Assembly: GCF_017115165.1 (NCBI RefSeq)
Contig: NZ_JABXKF010000144.1
Span: 1-64,000 of the forward strand
From: Nostoc sp. LPT
GTDB taxonomy: Bacteria > Cyanobacteriota > Cyanobacteriia > Cyanobacteriales > Nostocaceae
Direction of reading: 5' to 3'
DNA: 64,000 nucleotides
In this document: in pieces, positions 44,852 through 55,000 of the stretch
How positions within the stretch are numbered: the first letter of the stretch is position 1
Layout: every line of letters begins with the position of its first letter
The notes under the pieces: generated by a model
What the model was told of the DNA's origin: nothing
The model's input: the letters and a program-made list of their open reading frames with translations, nothing else
Database searches by the model: none
Made by a program: the position numbers and the translations under genes

Positions 44852-45808
44852 TTATTCTCTAGCAGAGGAATATGCTGGCTCAATTACCCTACCGCGTCTA
44901 ATCAAGCGATCGCCTTTCAACAATGCCGGAGTTAGAGTTACGTGATCTTTGGTATCGGGGTCGATACTTGGCTCAAAGTCAAAATACTCGCGATCGCTGT
45001 GAGGATCATTTGGTCGGTAAATTTGAGTGTTAATTCCCTGAGACATTAAAATTTGTGGCAGAAGTTTCGCCAGTTCATGAGCCATTTGGGGTTTATCAAG
45101 TTTTGATGCGCCCATTAGCCTTTGCAGAAAATTTAATAGCTCTGGCAATTCTTCTATTGCTAAGTCGCCTTCATGTTTATTTGATTCTTCTACTCTAGCC
45201 ACTGCTAGGTCAATAGTGTTGAGAGCATCGCCAAGGCAATCTAGAAATACTTTGCTATCAACCCGGAGAATCGGTTGGGGTAATTCCAATAGCCCTTCAG
45301 ATATAGAATTATTTTGCTGGTTGTTTAATTCGAGTTGAAGTACAATTTCTAGTCCTATAAGTAGAGAGGTTAATAAGATAGCCATCCAAGCACCTGGGGT
45401 AGTTTTAGTTAAGGAAAACAACGAGCCTAAGATGCCGATATAAACTAGTCCCTGTAGTAGTTTCAGGATTAATCTGCTCGAAAAAAACTTTGTACTTGGG
45501 TTAGTAATTTGTTTTTGCTCTGTTGGAGCCGCTTGAAGATAATTAGCCGCTGCTAGAGTGGCGATAGACTGCCGCAGGGTATCCAGGAAAAAGGAAGCCA
45601 GACGAACTTGAGCCAAATTAAGCTTTTCAATATAAATTCTTTCGAGATTATCGAGTCGGTTTTGCACCAGTTTAACTATTTGCTCAATCCCGATTGTATT
45701 ATCAATATCTGTCTGGAGTTGGTTGCGTTCTTCGCTAAAAAGTGAAGTGATTGTTTTCATTGCATTGATTAAGACTTTAACGTTATTAATTAGGAGTGAA
45801 ATCAACAC
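44852..45808 (-). CDS. Membrane-associated partner of the Hsp70-like ATPase
   Basis: Up to 318 residues (an internal ATG starting MKTITSLFSEERNQ at 45760 is an alternative start). An N-terminal coiled coil (QIVKLVQNRLDNLERIYIEK) precedes two TM helices (LKLLQGLVYIGILGSLFSL and WMAILLTSLLIGLEIVLQL), then a soluble C-terminus with NDPHSDREYFDFEPS. It ends 14 nt before the Hsp70-like gene, an operon. The family is unknown to me; a role as membrane anchor, co-chaperone or exchange factor is inference. Confidence 0.65.
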   Translation of the reverse strand: MLISLLINNVKVLINAMKTITSLFSEERNQLQTDIDNTIGIEQIVKLVQNRLDNLERIYIEKLNLAQVRLASFFLDTLRQSIATLAAANYLQAAPTEQKQITNPSTKFFSSRLILKLLQGLVYIGILGSLFSLTKTTPGAWMAILLTSLLIGLEIVLQLELNNQQNNSISEGLLELPQPILRVDSKVFLDCLGDALNTIDLAVARVEESNKHEGDLAIEELPELLNFLQRLMGASKLDKPQMAHELAKLLPQILMSQGINTQIYRPNDPHSDREYFDFEPSIDPDTKDHVTLTPALLKGDRLIRRGRVIEPAYSSARE

Positions 45809-45915
45809 TCATTTTTTTATTTCACCCTGTAATCACATAATGACGGAATAATTCATAATTTCTAATTATGAATTAGGTTGATTGCAAATTACTACCCATC
45901 AAAAGGAGGAGCAGA

Positions 45916-46707
45916 ATGTTTATCTGCGTCATTGCAGACTACGGTACAGGAGATCCGGCATTTACTGAAGTCACACAACGTCTGCTGATGACTTTTCCCC
46001 ATGCCCAAATTCATTTGCTTTCGGTTCCAGCATTCAGTACCTTAGCAACGGGATTCTGGATTGCCCAACTGGGACTCAACCCAGGCCCTAGCGATCACCT
46101 AATTTATCACAACTGTGCCCCTCGTCAGGACGATCCCGAAGCCCGTCGAGACAATGAAGGTGAAGGGCTAACTTATGCCCTTTTATCTAATGGTGTAAAA
46201 GTAGTGGGTGTGAATGCGGGCTACACCCTCTCCTTTATCAAAGACTATACAAAGGAGTTGCGAGTGGTCAACGTTTCTCGTGGTGGATCGCAGTTTCGCT
46301 CACGGGATGTATTTCCTCCGGCGGCGGCTGCCATTATGAGTGAAGATTTTAGCTTTCTGGGAGATAGCCTTAAAAGTGAGCAAATCCCAGATGTTCCACC
46401 AGATCGAATTGCCTGGATTGATGGCTACGGCAACATCAAAACAACTATCGGGGCCCATACACTTAATTTGGAGCCTCAAAGCAAGATCGTGATCCGGATT
46501 GGAGATGTGGTCAGTGATGCAGTATATTCTGATGGTAGTTTCAAAGTATCTGAAGGAACTTTAGCCTTTGCTCCTGGTAGTTCCGGTTGGTCAACAGGCG
46601 ATTCAGGAGAACCATTGCGCTTCCTAGAGCTATTTCTGCGAGGAGGGAGTGCTTGGGAGCGCTTTGGTCGTCCCCGTGTGAATCAGCAAGTAACTCGAAT
46701 TGCCTAA
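45916..46707 (+). CDS. DUF62-family protein (SAM hydroxide adenosyltransferase-like)
   Basis: 263 residues from ATG 45916 with AGGAGGAG as strong ribosome site. It begins with the family strand FICVIADYGTGDPAFTEVTQ. A second conserved block is WIDGYGNIKTTI, matching the C-terminal domain start of SAM-cleaving DUF62 proteins (chlorinase/fluorinase relatives). Catalytic residues deviate from the fluorinase. The activity (SAM hydrolysis to adenosine and methionine) is inferred from the family. Confidence 0.7.
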   Translation: MFICVIADYGTGDPAFTEVTQRLLMTFPHAQIHLLSVPAFSTLATGFWIAQLGLNPGPSDHLIYHNCAPRQDDPEARRDNEGEGLTYALLSNGVKVVGVNAGYTLSFIKDYTKELRVVNVSRGGSQFRSRDVFPPAAAAIMSEDFSFLGDSLKSEQIPDVPPDRIAWIDGYGNIKTTIGAHTLNLEPQSKIVIRIGDVVSDAVYSDGSFKVSEGTLAFAPGSSGWSTGDSGEPLRFLELFLRGGSAWERFGRPRVNQQVTRIA

Positions 46708-46750
46708 AATTGCTTAGTTGGCTTTATCGAGTTGTCCTGACTAAAAACGA

Positions 46751-47506
46751 TTAGATTTGTGCTGTGCCGCCATCGACGAACAATTCGATGCCAGTGATAT
46801 AGCTGCTCTCGTCAGAGGCAAGGAAAGAGACTGCTTTGGCGATTTCGTCAGGTGTGCCTGGACGACCCAAAGGCGTGGTGGTAGCGGTGTCCGCCTTCAT
46901 TTGCTCAATTTGCTCGTCGCTCATGCCGAGTTCAGTTTTGTAGGCAGGTGTGATCACCGTCCCAGGACTGACAACATTGACTCGGAGTTGGCGGTCTTTG
47001 AGATCGACTGACCACGTGCGTGCGAACGATCGCAGTGCTGCCTTGGTAGCAGCGTAGACGCTGAAAGCTGGTATACCCTTGATCGATACCATCGACCCGT
47101 TGATGACGATCGACCCACCAGCAGGCATCAGCGGCAGCGCCTTCTGCACAGTGAAAAGCGTACCCTTGACGTTGATGCCAAAATACTTGTCGAAGTGCGC
47201 CTCGGTGATTTGTTCGAGCGGCACAAACTCCCCGCCACCTGCGTTTGCAAAGAGGATATCGAGGCGTCCTTTCTGCTCTTTAATCGTGGCGTAAAGGCGA
47301 TCGAGATCGGCAAGATTCGACACGTCACCCTGAACAGCAGTAACATTTTCACCGATCTCCTTCACCGCAGCATCAAGTCCGTCTTGACGACGACCTGTAA
47401 TAAAGACATAGGCCCCCTCTGCAACGAACCGCTTTGCTGTGGCGAGTCCAATGCCGCTATTACCACCGGTAATAAGTGCGATTTTTCCTGTGAGTTTCTG
47501 TGACAT
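46751..47506 (-). CDS. Short-chain dehydrogenase/reductase
   Basis: 251 residues. NAD(P)-binding TGGNSGIGLATAKRF, structural NAG in LFANAGGG, catalytic Ser in INGSMVSI and YAATKAALRS supply the SDR Ser-Tyr-Lys set, with the C-terminal SYITGIELFVDGG. The substrate is unknown. Its base composition is clearly richer in G+C than its neighbours and it lacks HIP1 over most of its length, suggesting acquisition from another phylum. It precedes a fragment of another SDR C-terminus. Confidence 0.92.
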   Translation of the reverse strand: MSQKLTGKIALITGGNSGIGLATAKRFVAEGAYVFITGRRQDGLDAAVKEIGENVTAVQGDVSNLADLDRLYATIKEQKGRLDILFANAGGGEFVPLEQITEAHFDKYFGINVKGTLFTVQKALPLMPAGGSIVINGSMVSIKGIPAFSVYAATKAALRSFARTWSVDLKDRQLRVNVVSPGTVITPAYKTELGMSDEQIEQMKADTATTTPLGRPGTPDEIAKAVSFLASDESSYITGIELFVDGGTAQI

Positions 47507-47557
47507 GGTAGTGGCTCCCTTGAATGAATTAAATATGAACTTTAATAGTATTTATAC

Positions 47558-47629
47558 TTAAGCAATGTAGCTGCCTTCGAGATCAGGCATTGTCCCGGTG
47601 ACGTAGGAAGTGGCAGTACTACTACTGAG
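47558..47629 (-). pseudogene. C-terminal relic of an SDR gene
   Basis: The reverse strand reads LSSSTATSYVTGTMPDLEGS then YIA and TAA, matching the SDR C-terminal consensus SYVTG..xxDGGY. Only the last 23 codons remain, just upstream of the intact SDR gene in the same orientation, implying a former tandem or the residue of a recombination. Confidence 0.5.
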
Positions 47630-47698
47630 TTTTTTTACTAAATCGGTATAAAAGCAGTATCACCTTTTAATTCATGTTGTCAAGAAAAATAAATTTGC

Positions 47699-47889
47699 GT
47701 AGGTTGGGGAGCCACTGCGCCCTTGCGGTTTCCCGACTTGTACTCCTACGGAGAAGCAAGCTAGCAAGAGCGTCTCCCCTTCTCCCAAAGGGAGAGGCTA
47801 GCGCCAAGGGAGAAGCAAGTGGCGTTTGAGGAACGAAACCCAACATTTTCAGGCATTTGTTGGGTTGTACTTCGTTCAACCCAACCTAC
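47699..47889. mobile_element. MITE-like element, GTAGGTTGGG ends
   Basis: GTAGGTTGGG (47699-47708) and CCCAACCTAC (47880-47889) bracket a 191-bp non-coding block. An inner inverted pair GAACGAAACCCAAC / GTTGGGTTGTACTTCGTTC is also present. The surrounding 47507-48018 gap holds only this and the SDR relic. Confidence 0.5.
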
Positions 47890-48018
47890 AATTATCCTTA
47901 ACCCAAGCCTATTGCCATATATCTATTAATTTTAAGGTGAATTCGACGAAGCTAAAAAGCCACCGCAGTCAAAATAGGTAAATCTTTAGAGTTAATAAGG
48001 TCAGTAGTTAGTTACGTT

Positions 48019-48864
48019 TTAAGCTAAAGCGCTGGCATGGTGGCGGATATGATCTTCAATAAAAGTCGCAATAAAATAATAACTGTGATCGTAGCCTTGT
48101 TGGTAACGTAAGTTTAGCGGCTGATTAACATCTGCACAAGCTTGCTCAAACACCTTTGGTAATAATTCCTCAGCTAAAAATTTATCAGCAGTCCCTTGGT
48201 CAATGAGAATTGAACTGTGATATCTTCGTTGTTTGATTAATTCACTAGAATCATAAGCACGCCAACTTTCTTGATTGCTGCCAAGATAACCACTAAAAGC
48301 TTTTTGACCCCAAGGACAACGCATAGGTGCAGCTAGAGGTGCAAAGGCTGATACTGATTTATAGAGTTCTGGGTTTCTGATTGCACAGACAAGCGCCCCG
48401 TGTCCCCCCATTGAATGACCGAAAATACCTTGTTTATCAGGTTGGGTGGGAAAATTTGCGTTAATTAAAGCAGGTAATTCTTCAACAATATAACTATACA
48501 TTTGGTAGTTTTTACGCCAAAGTTCTTCTGTAGCATCAACATAAAAGCCTGCACCTGTGCCAAAATCCCAGTCGTCATCCTCACCTGCAATGCCAGTATT
48601 ACGCGGACTAGTATCTGGTGCAACCAATATTAAACCGTACTCAGCCGCAAAGCGCTGCACTCCTCCCGCCTTTACCATAAAATTCTCTTCTGTGCAACTC
48701 AAACCAGATAGGAAATAGAGAATCGGCGCAGGTTTTTGAGTTGCTTGTGGTGGTTGATAAATACTAAAGCGCATTTCACCGTTACAGGTTGAGGAGGGAT
48801 GACTGTAAAAGCCGAGTTTGCCACCAAAGCAAATAAATTCGGAAATGAGGTTGAGGTTAGGCAT
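48019..48864 (-). CDS. fghA: S-formylglutathione hydrolase
   Basis: 281 residues, full length for esterase D/FGH. Oxyanion and nucleophile region GHSMGGHGALV (Ser about 150), the YFLSGLSCTEENFMVKAG signature, Asp in LIDQGTADKF and His in GYDHSYYFIATFIEDH. It hydrolyses S-formylglutathione to formate and glutathione in formaldehyde detoxification. The usual class III alcohol dehydrogenase gene is not adjacent. It is a confident family assignment. Confidence 0.93.
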   Translation of the reverse strand: MPNLNLISEFICFGGKLGFYSHPSSTCNGEMRFSIYQPPQATQKPAPILYFLSGLSCTEENFMVKAGGVQRFAAEYGLILVAPDTSPRNTGIAGEDDDWDFGTGAGFYVDATEELWRKNYQMYSYIVEELPALINANFPTQPDKQGIFGHSMGGHGALVCAIRNPELYKSVSAFAPLAAPMRCPWGQKAFSGYLGSNQESWRAYDSSELIKQRRYHSSILIDQGTADKFLAEELLPKVFEQACADVNQPLNLRYQQGYDHSYYFIATFIEDHIRHHASALA

Positions 48865-48997
48865 TGGTTGTATTCTATTTCCTGAGCGGTTGTGGGAGAA
48901 TGATTATTTTAATGTGAGTTTAAATCTGTTCCTCTTAGCCTGCACAACTTGGGGTAAAACTAGCGAGGAAAGTCCCCTAGTTGCACTCCTGGTAGGT

Positions 48998-49368
48998 CCC
49001 TACGGTGTACACACAAGTCGAAAAAACTTCATCTGCCAAAGATTTGCGGTGAAGCAGCGCTCTTGGTAGGGTTTCCAACGCCAGATGCTCCACTTGGGGA
49101 GACCCCATCGCCCTTGGCGTCTCCCCTTGGGAGAAGACCGCACTGGCTCCTCCGCTGGCGTGACAAAGCTAAATTGTTGCAATCATGGCATACGCATTTG
49201 TTATTTTGGCGTACCCATTTGTTATTTTGGCGTACCCATTTGTTATTTCGGCGTACTCATTTGTTATTTCGGCGTACTCATTTGTTATTTCGGCGTGTCC
49301 ATAACGCATTTTACGAAACTACTAGAATTGAAACCTATGCTGGTCATACTTGTGTGTACACCGTAGGG
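48998..49368. mobile_element. 371-bp MITE with perfect 21-bp terminal inverted repeats
   Basis: CCCTACGGTGTACACACAAG.. at 48998-49018 and its exact inverse ending ..GTACACCGTAGGG at 49348-49368. A second element with the same ends lies at 57968-58183. The interior carries the 5 x 21-bp tandem repeat and no credible gene. The flanking 48865-48997 and 49369-49655 show nothing I can name. Confidence 0.75.
49195..49299. repeat. Tandem array of five 21-bp units inside the MITE
   Basis: Five units CATTTGTTATTTYGGCGTAC plus one base, at 49195, 49216, 49237, 49258 and 49279, with three variable positions. The period equals that of the array at 8327-8515 and both share a TTATT..CGG.G core. Confidence 0.85.
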
Positions 49369-49655
49369 GTAGACCCAGAGCACCACAGACTCGTTATCCG
49401 ATTGTGAAAAAAGCTTTTGCCAAGCCTAAGAAAGTATCTAAAAATACTGCCTAACTGCTTTTCATTTCTTTTATTACTCTGAGTTCATTTCATTGTTCGA
49501 CATGGAATCAATTGCTTCAAATGTCGAGCTATTTTTGCTTGCTTTAATCTAAACTCCAGTTAGAGGGATCGAGTTCTAAAAGCTGACAAAACTTAAAATA
49601 ATCAACTTGAGAGTTAAATTCACCAGATCAGTAGCCCTTCACGGCTACAATCAAC

Positions 49656-50372
49656 TTAAGACCCAAAGGTTTGCTTCATTTTTGAAAGAAGCTTCGAGAT
49701 AGACTCCCCATGAATAATAGAACCATGCATTGTTGCAAGGTACTTAATGGGTAGATTCTCTATTGCCTCAATCCCTCGAGTGAAGCTTTTCCCTTCAGAC
49801 ATAAACCCGACTTTTTGCTGAAAGTTAATGATAGATTCTGTAAGATCCTTTTCGGTAATCGGTTCCTCGAACTGACCAGGATGAGCCGCAAGATCGGAAC
49901 AAAAAAGGATCTCCTCTTGCGGCTGATAGAATATACAACCCTCCCATCCATGAGGGAAATGAGGAGTTTCAATCAGTATGATATCTCTTTTGCCCAAGGA
50001 AAGAGCAAAGTTATTCTTAAGAGCCGTTGTTGGTCGCAGTGCAAAGTCATCCATATTCGATTGATTCAGAGGACTCACAATTGTTTTTGCTTGCGGTGCT
50101 GCTTCAAGCCATTGATTAAGCGCTCCGCACTCATCAGCCTCAAGGTGACATAAACCAATGTAATGAAGTTTTGAAGCATCGCAGACAGACGAAACAAGCT
50201 CATAAGTTTGCTCAAACCAATTTGAGCGACCTGTATGAATAAGCATCGGGCGCTCATCAAGGATAAGGAATTGACTGAAAACAAACTTTTTATTATTAGA
50301 GATAGAAAGCTTATATATATTAGGAACTATCTCATCTATCCGCGTGAAGTTAGCATTGATATGCGTAAACAT
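49656..50372 (-). CDS. MBL/ODP-fold metallohydrolase-like protein
   Basis: 238 residues. Metallo-beta-lactamase fold of the oxygen-binding di-iron (flavodiiron-like) branch. Ligand blocks are CHLEADECG (about 96-104), HFPHGWEGC near 161, FCSDLAAHPG near 180 and MHGSIIHG near 219. In flavodiiron proteins the first block is HxExDH; here the last His is Glu. There is no flavodoxin or rubredoxin domain, so it resembles stand-alone ODP proteins that sense or reduce oxygen. The function is uncertain. Confidence 0.75.
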   Translation of the reverse strand: MFTHINANFTRIDEIVPNIYKLSISNNKKFVFSQFLILDERPMLIHTGRSNWFEQTYELVSSVCDASKLHYIGLCHLEADECGALNQWLEAAPQAKTIVSPLNQSNMDDFALRPTTALKNNFALSLGKRDIILIETPHFPHGWEGCIFYQPQEEILFCSDLAAHPGQFEEPITEKDLTESIINFQQKVGFMSEGKSFTRGIEAIENLPIKYLATMHGSIIHGESISKLLSKMKQTFGS

Positions 50373-50586
50373 TATATTTTTTTGGTTTATTAAAAGACTT
50401 AACTCTCAGTAAAAATATCTAAAAAGGAGAATTGCTGAACTAAAACAAGAAGAATTGATTTGGGATGAATTTTCATAATCTGCCTCTAAATATTAAACTA
50501 CTGTTTAACGATGGGTTTACAGTTGTTTGTGACGAAAAAGGGTGATAATAGCTATATTGTAAAAGTTTTGGATTAGGACAGTAGAT

Positions 50587-50964
50587 ATGACATTGAAAAA
50601 CACCTTTGGTGAATATAGTTTCGTTAGTAAAGTAGACGTTACTGATCTGGAAGCTAGTGTCAAATGGTACACAGAAAAACTCGGTTTAGTTCTTGAATCA
50701 AAATATGACACGCCTAGCTGGAGACAGTTTAGTATCCCTGATATTGAGCGCTTTGCAATTGGACTGAACTTAAGTAACTCAGTTGAAGCAGGTAATACTG
50801 TTAGCACCTTTGTTGTAAAGGATATAGTTGCTGCTCGTCAAAGCCTTATTGAAAAAGGAGTTGAAGTTGGGCCAATTACAGATGTCGGTCACGGAGTTCA
50901 ATTGTCTGTTTTTAAAGATATTGACGGAAACTTGTTGGGACTTCGGCAAAATCCGCAGTCTTAA
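50587..50964 (+). CDS. VOC-family (glyoxalase/bleomycin-resistance-like) protein
   Basis: 125 residues, one VOC unit of paired beta-alpha-beta-beta-beta modules: FVSKVDVTDLEASVKWYTEK at the start and GHGVQLSVFKDIDGNLLGLR at the end with the metal-ligand Glu/Asp region. It is a small cytosolic metalloenzyme or binding protein, with unknown substrate. It is divergent from the MBL-fold gene across a 214-nt promoter region. Confidence 0.85.
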   Translation: MTLKNTFGEYSFVSKVDVTDLEASVKWYTEKLGLVLESKYDTPSWRQFSIPDIERFAIGLNLSNSVEAGNTVSTFVVKDIVAARQSLIEKGVEVGPITDVGHGVQLSVFKDIDGNLLGLRQNPQS

Positions 50965-51034
50965 CTAGCTAATTGCTAAAATCGGGGATTTAGGTAGCAA
51001 CTGAACTCATGTTACTACCTAATCCCCAAGCTGT

Positions 51035-51382
51035 GCAGATAGCGCTTTAGATGTACGTGCGCTCAATGCCTTGCCTCCGAAACGCCAACCTGGTAGCAAA
51101 GTATATGCTGATTCAGCTTATACTGCTTATACCGTCGATAATGATCTGGAAGAAAGTAGTCAAATATTCTTAAAAGTAATGCGTAAGAGGAATTCCTTGC
51201 GTCAAGACCAACCCTAGAATCAATAGATCAAACAATCTACTCGACATGATATTGAAACCGTATTCAGTGGTATTACTGGTGTTTTTCCAAAATTTATTCA
51301 TGCTTGTACTTAGCTAGGGTTTTTACTGAAGATTGAAGCATTTATTTTTTCATTTACCTACAATAAGTATTTCGGAGATTAG
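51035..51382 (+). pseudogene. IS982-family transposase relic
   Basis: One frame reads PGSKVYADSAYTAYTVDNDL, then KVMRKRNSLRQDQP, then IKQSTRHDIETVFSGITGVF and LLKIEAFIFSFTYNKYF. These match the DDE C-terminal half of IS982 transposases (D in YADS, E in IETVFS). TAG codons interrupt at 51215, 51224 and 51311, where the family has Trp, Tyr and Leu. The 5' half and both ends are missing. Dead element. Confidence 0.8.
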
Positions 51383-51427
51383 TTAAATAATTTGACACTC
51401 AATAATTCAGTATTTAGATTTTTGTAT

Positions 51428-51688
51428 TTAGTCAAAGTTGACAGTTGAGCTACGCGTAACCGTCAACTTGTGATGGCGATCGCATGAATTGACGGATGCA
51501 AAAAAATCTAAAATTTGATAACTAGCAACTTGGGCTAATAGCGATCGATCGCTCTGACCAACTTCGTTACAACCGTTAACGTTGGCATAGCAGTCCAAAC
51601 TGCGTGTGTGTGATTGCGGCGAGTTGTCGAGAGAGCTTTGCTTGTCAGATATTCCATTAGACTTATCTGCCAGACGTGTAGAATTCAT
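51428..51688 (-). CDS. Possible small hypothetical protein, 86 residues
   Basis: ATG 51688 to 51428. It is polar with a single helix-like segment SLLAQVASYQILDFFASVNS. There is no family that I recognise and no clear ribosome site. It contains two HIP1-like sites, and its frame may be fortuitous. The remaining 51689-52001 is an AT-rich leader of the giant downstream gene. Confidence 0.25.
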   Translation of the reverse strand: MNSTRLADKSNGISDKQSSLDNSPQSHTRSLDCYANVNGCNEVGQSDRSLLAQVASYQILDFFASVNSCDRHHKLTVTRSSTVNFD

Positions 51689-52001
51689 ACTGAATTCTGA
51701 ATTCTTTCTTATTAAAGTAGTAATTATTACTAATCATTACTAATTATTTTTTGAGGCTTTATAGCTTCTTAATAATATTTCAGAAAATATATCGATGTAA
51801 TTAATATCTGCAATCAGCAAAATAGCAAAGGAGGAAGGATTTTTCTGTTTAAAATTTATTGATTATAAAAAATAAAATTGAATTTTCAATAAATAATTTA
51901 TGGACTATGCTCTTGTCCTTAAATTATCCAATATCTTATCTTTTATCCAAGAGTTTCACTAACAACTAGATACCTAAACTTTAGCAGAGAACTCCAAGAA
52001 C

Positions 52002-55000
52002 ATGAATATTCAGAAGACAGGCATACTTTTCCTTGACTCCTCCGTTAATAACTATGAAATATTGCTGAAAAATGTTGTATCAGAAATTGAGGTAATAGTC
52101 CTTGATTCGAGCCAAGATGGGGTAGAGCAAATTACTCAAACACTTTTACAGCGCCATAGAGTTGAAAGTGTCCACATTGTCTCTCATGGCTCTCCCGGTT
52201 GCCTTTATCTGGGTAATACTCAACTCAGTCTCAGCAGTTTAGAACGCTATACTCAAGAGCTACAAACTTGGTTCTCTCCATCTCTAATACTCTACGGCTG
52301 TAACGTTGCAGTTGGAGATGCAGGAGAGGAATTTTTACATAAATTGCACCAATTGACGGGAGCAAATATTGCTGCTTCTACTACACCAACAGGTAGTGCG
52401 GCGTTGGGAGGAGATTGGAATTTACAGGTTCAAGTCGGCAAAGATTTTTCAATGCCAGATTCTATAGCTTTGGCATTCAAACAAGAGAGTCTTTCTAGTT
52501 ATACAGGAATACTTGCACCTGGAAACCTCGATAGTACCTTTGGAGTTGGCGGTAAAGTCATTACAGATATTGGTGGTAGTGATACAGCTCATGCTATTGC
52601 GATTCAAGCGGATGGCAAGATTGTAGTAGTAGGAGAAACTTACTACTACAATGGTGACTTTGCAGTGGCTCGTTATAATCCAGATGGTAGCTTGGATAGC
52701 AGCTTTGGTAATAGTGGCAAGGCGATCGCAGATTTTGCTAACCAAAGCGATAGGGCTTACAGCGTTGCTATTCAGTCAGATGGCAAAATTCTAATCAGTG
52801 GAATTATTTATAATGGCAACCAAACTGATGCTGGTCTTGTACGCTACAACTCTAATGGCACCTTAGATACCAGCTTTGGCAATGGCGGAAAAGTTGTTAC
52901 AAACTTTGAGGGTAAAAACGAATGGATAAAAAGCATTGCCGTCCACTCAGACGGCAAAATTATTGTGGGGGGATATCTTAACCCAAATGACGGTTCCCTC
53001 AATAATGACTTTGCCCTGATACGTTACAACTCAGACGGTAGTCTGGATACTAGCTTTGGTAATGGGGGTAGGGTTATTACTTCCATGAGCAACGGACAAG
53101 ACGGTATTGCAAGTATCGTGATTCAGCCAGACGGTAGGGTTGTAGTGACTGGAAGTGTCATGAACACTAATGGCAGCAATAGCTTTATCTTGGCACGTTA
53201 CAACTCCAATGGCAGTATAGATACTAATTTTGGCAGTAACGGTAAAGTAATCACAGACTTTCCTGGGACAGATGACTTTGGAAATAGTGTTGCTCTCCAG
53301 TCTGATGGCAAAATTGTTGTAGCCGGATCTACTGGGAACATTGGTGCTGATGGAGATTTTGCTCTAGCGCGCTATAACTCTAATGGCACTCTGGACACTA
53401 ATTTTGGTAATGGCGGTAAGGTTGTTACAGATTTAGGCAGCAGCATTGATGTTGGTCAAAGTTTGGCCATTTTGCAGAATGGCAAAATTGTCGTGTCTGG
53501 GTTTTCTGAAAACAGCGATCGCCGTGATTTTGCTTTAGCTGTCTACAACTCCAATGGTAGCTTAGATACCAGCTTTGGCAATAGCGGTAAAGTCATAACT
53601 ACTGCTAACGGGAGTTATTTTCAAAACACTGCGGTTGCCGTTCAGTCTGACGGTAAAATTGTGGTGACAGGGAGTGATAGCGGTAACTTTGTTGTAGCAC
53701 GTTACGAGGCACCCTCTAGTCATAATGTTTCTACTCCTGATGTAACTTATTACAAACTAGCAACAAGCGACTTTCTCCAAGACTGGTCAAATACTAATTT
53801 GATTAATACGGATGATGATTGGAGTAATTTGCCGAGTATTAGGGGTTTTCGAGGTGATGCTTTAGTCAGTAGCATGGGTACTAACCCACAAACAGTAGTA
53901 GCTGATGGGTCTGCAACTCCTGTTGATGTAAATGCTAATCAAAGTAATCCAATTACCTACACAAATAGCGGGATTACGGAATTTGCATTGAGCAATCCAA
54001 CTATTGCCCTCAGAGGTTCATCAACTGCTACAGCGCCGAATTTAGTGATTTATTTAAATGCTACTGGGCGGCAAAATCTCCAACTTAGCTTTACGCTACG
54101 TGATATAGATACCTCGACACGCGATGCCATTCAATCTGTTGCTGTACAATACCGCATTGGGAATACAGGGAATTTTATCAATCTGCCAGCAGCTTTTGTA
54201 CCCGATGCTTCTAATAACGCCTCAACCTCAGCTTCTTATGACGCACGAGAAGCACGGATAAGTGTCTTATTACCACCCGAAGTTACCAATCAGTCACAAG
54301 TTCAAGTTCGGTTTATTACTACTGATGCGAATGGAGAAGATGAGTGGATTGGGGTTGATGATATCAAGGTTACGAGTAAAGCTATTGGCACTAATCAACC
54401 GCCAGTCGTAAGAAACGATACTTATCTTGTCCCAGTAAACACTTCCTTCCAGACTGCTGCGGCAATTACTGCGCTGACTTTAGATAGCGATCGCGGTAAC
54501 TATATCGGTCAAAGTGATTACTATAGCTATACTCTTGACACAGGAAAGTTTAGAGCTTCCCGTGTATACCCCGACAATCCCAGTAGCAATAATGCTATCC
54601 AAATCAATTACTATGATGGGGTCAAATCGTGGTATCTTTCATTTGCGGCTCCATTTAATGCTCCACTTACAGCCGGCACTACATACACAGGTGCAGCACG
54701 TTTCCCATTCCAAACTTCTAATCAGCCTGGTTTAGATGTCAGTGGTGATGGACGCGGCTATAACAGCTTGACAGGCCAGTTTACAGTTAACCAAATCATC
54801 TACGGTTCTGGCAACGAAATTCTCAGCTTTGATGCCACCTTCCAAGAATACGGCGATGGCGACCCTGCCAGTGAAACCTTCAAAGGTCGCATTCAATACT
54901 ACGCTACCCCTAACAATTTAGTTGCTGGTGTATTAACCAATGAAACATATATTGGAAATACGGCACTGAAAGCAACCCTAGTGTCTGGGACAAATAACGG

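Noticed and set aside
49063..49407. Open frames with YFGVPICYFGV or LLFWRTHLL repeats
   Set aside because: Translations of the 21-bp array within the MITE; no credible protein.
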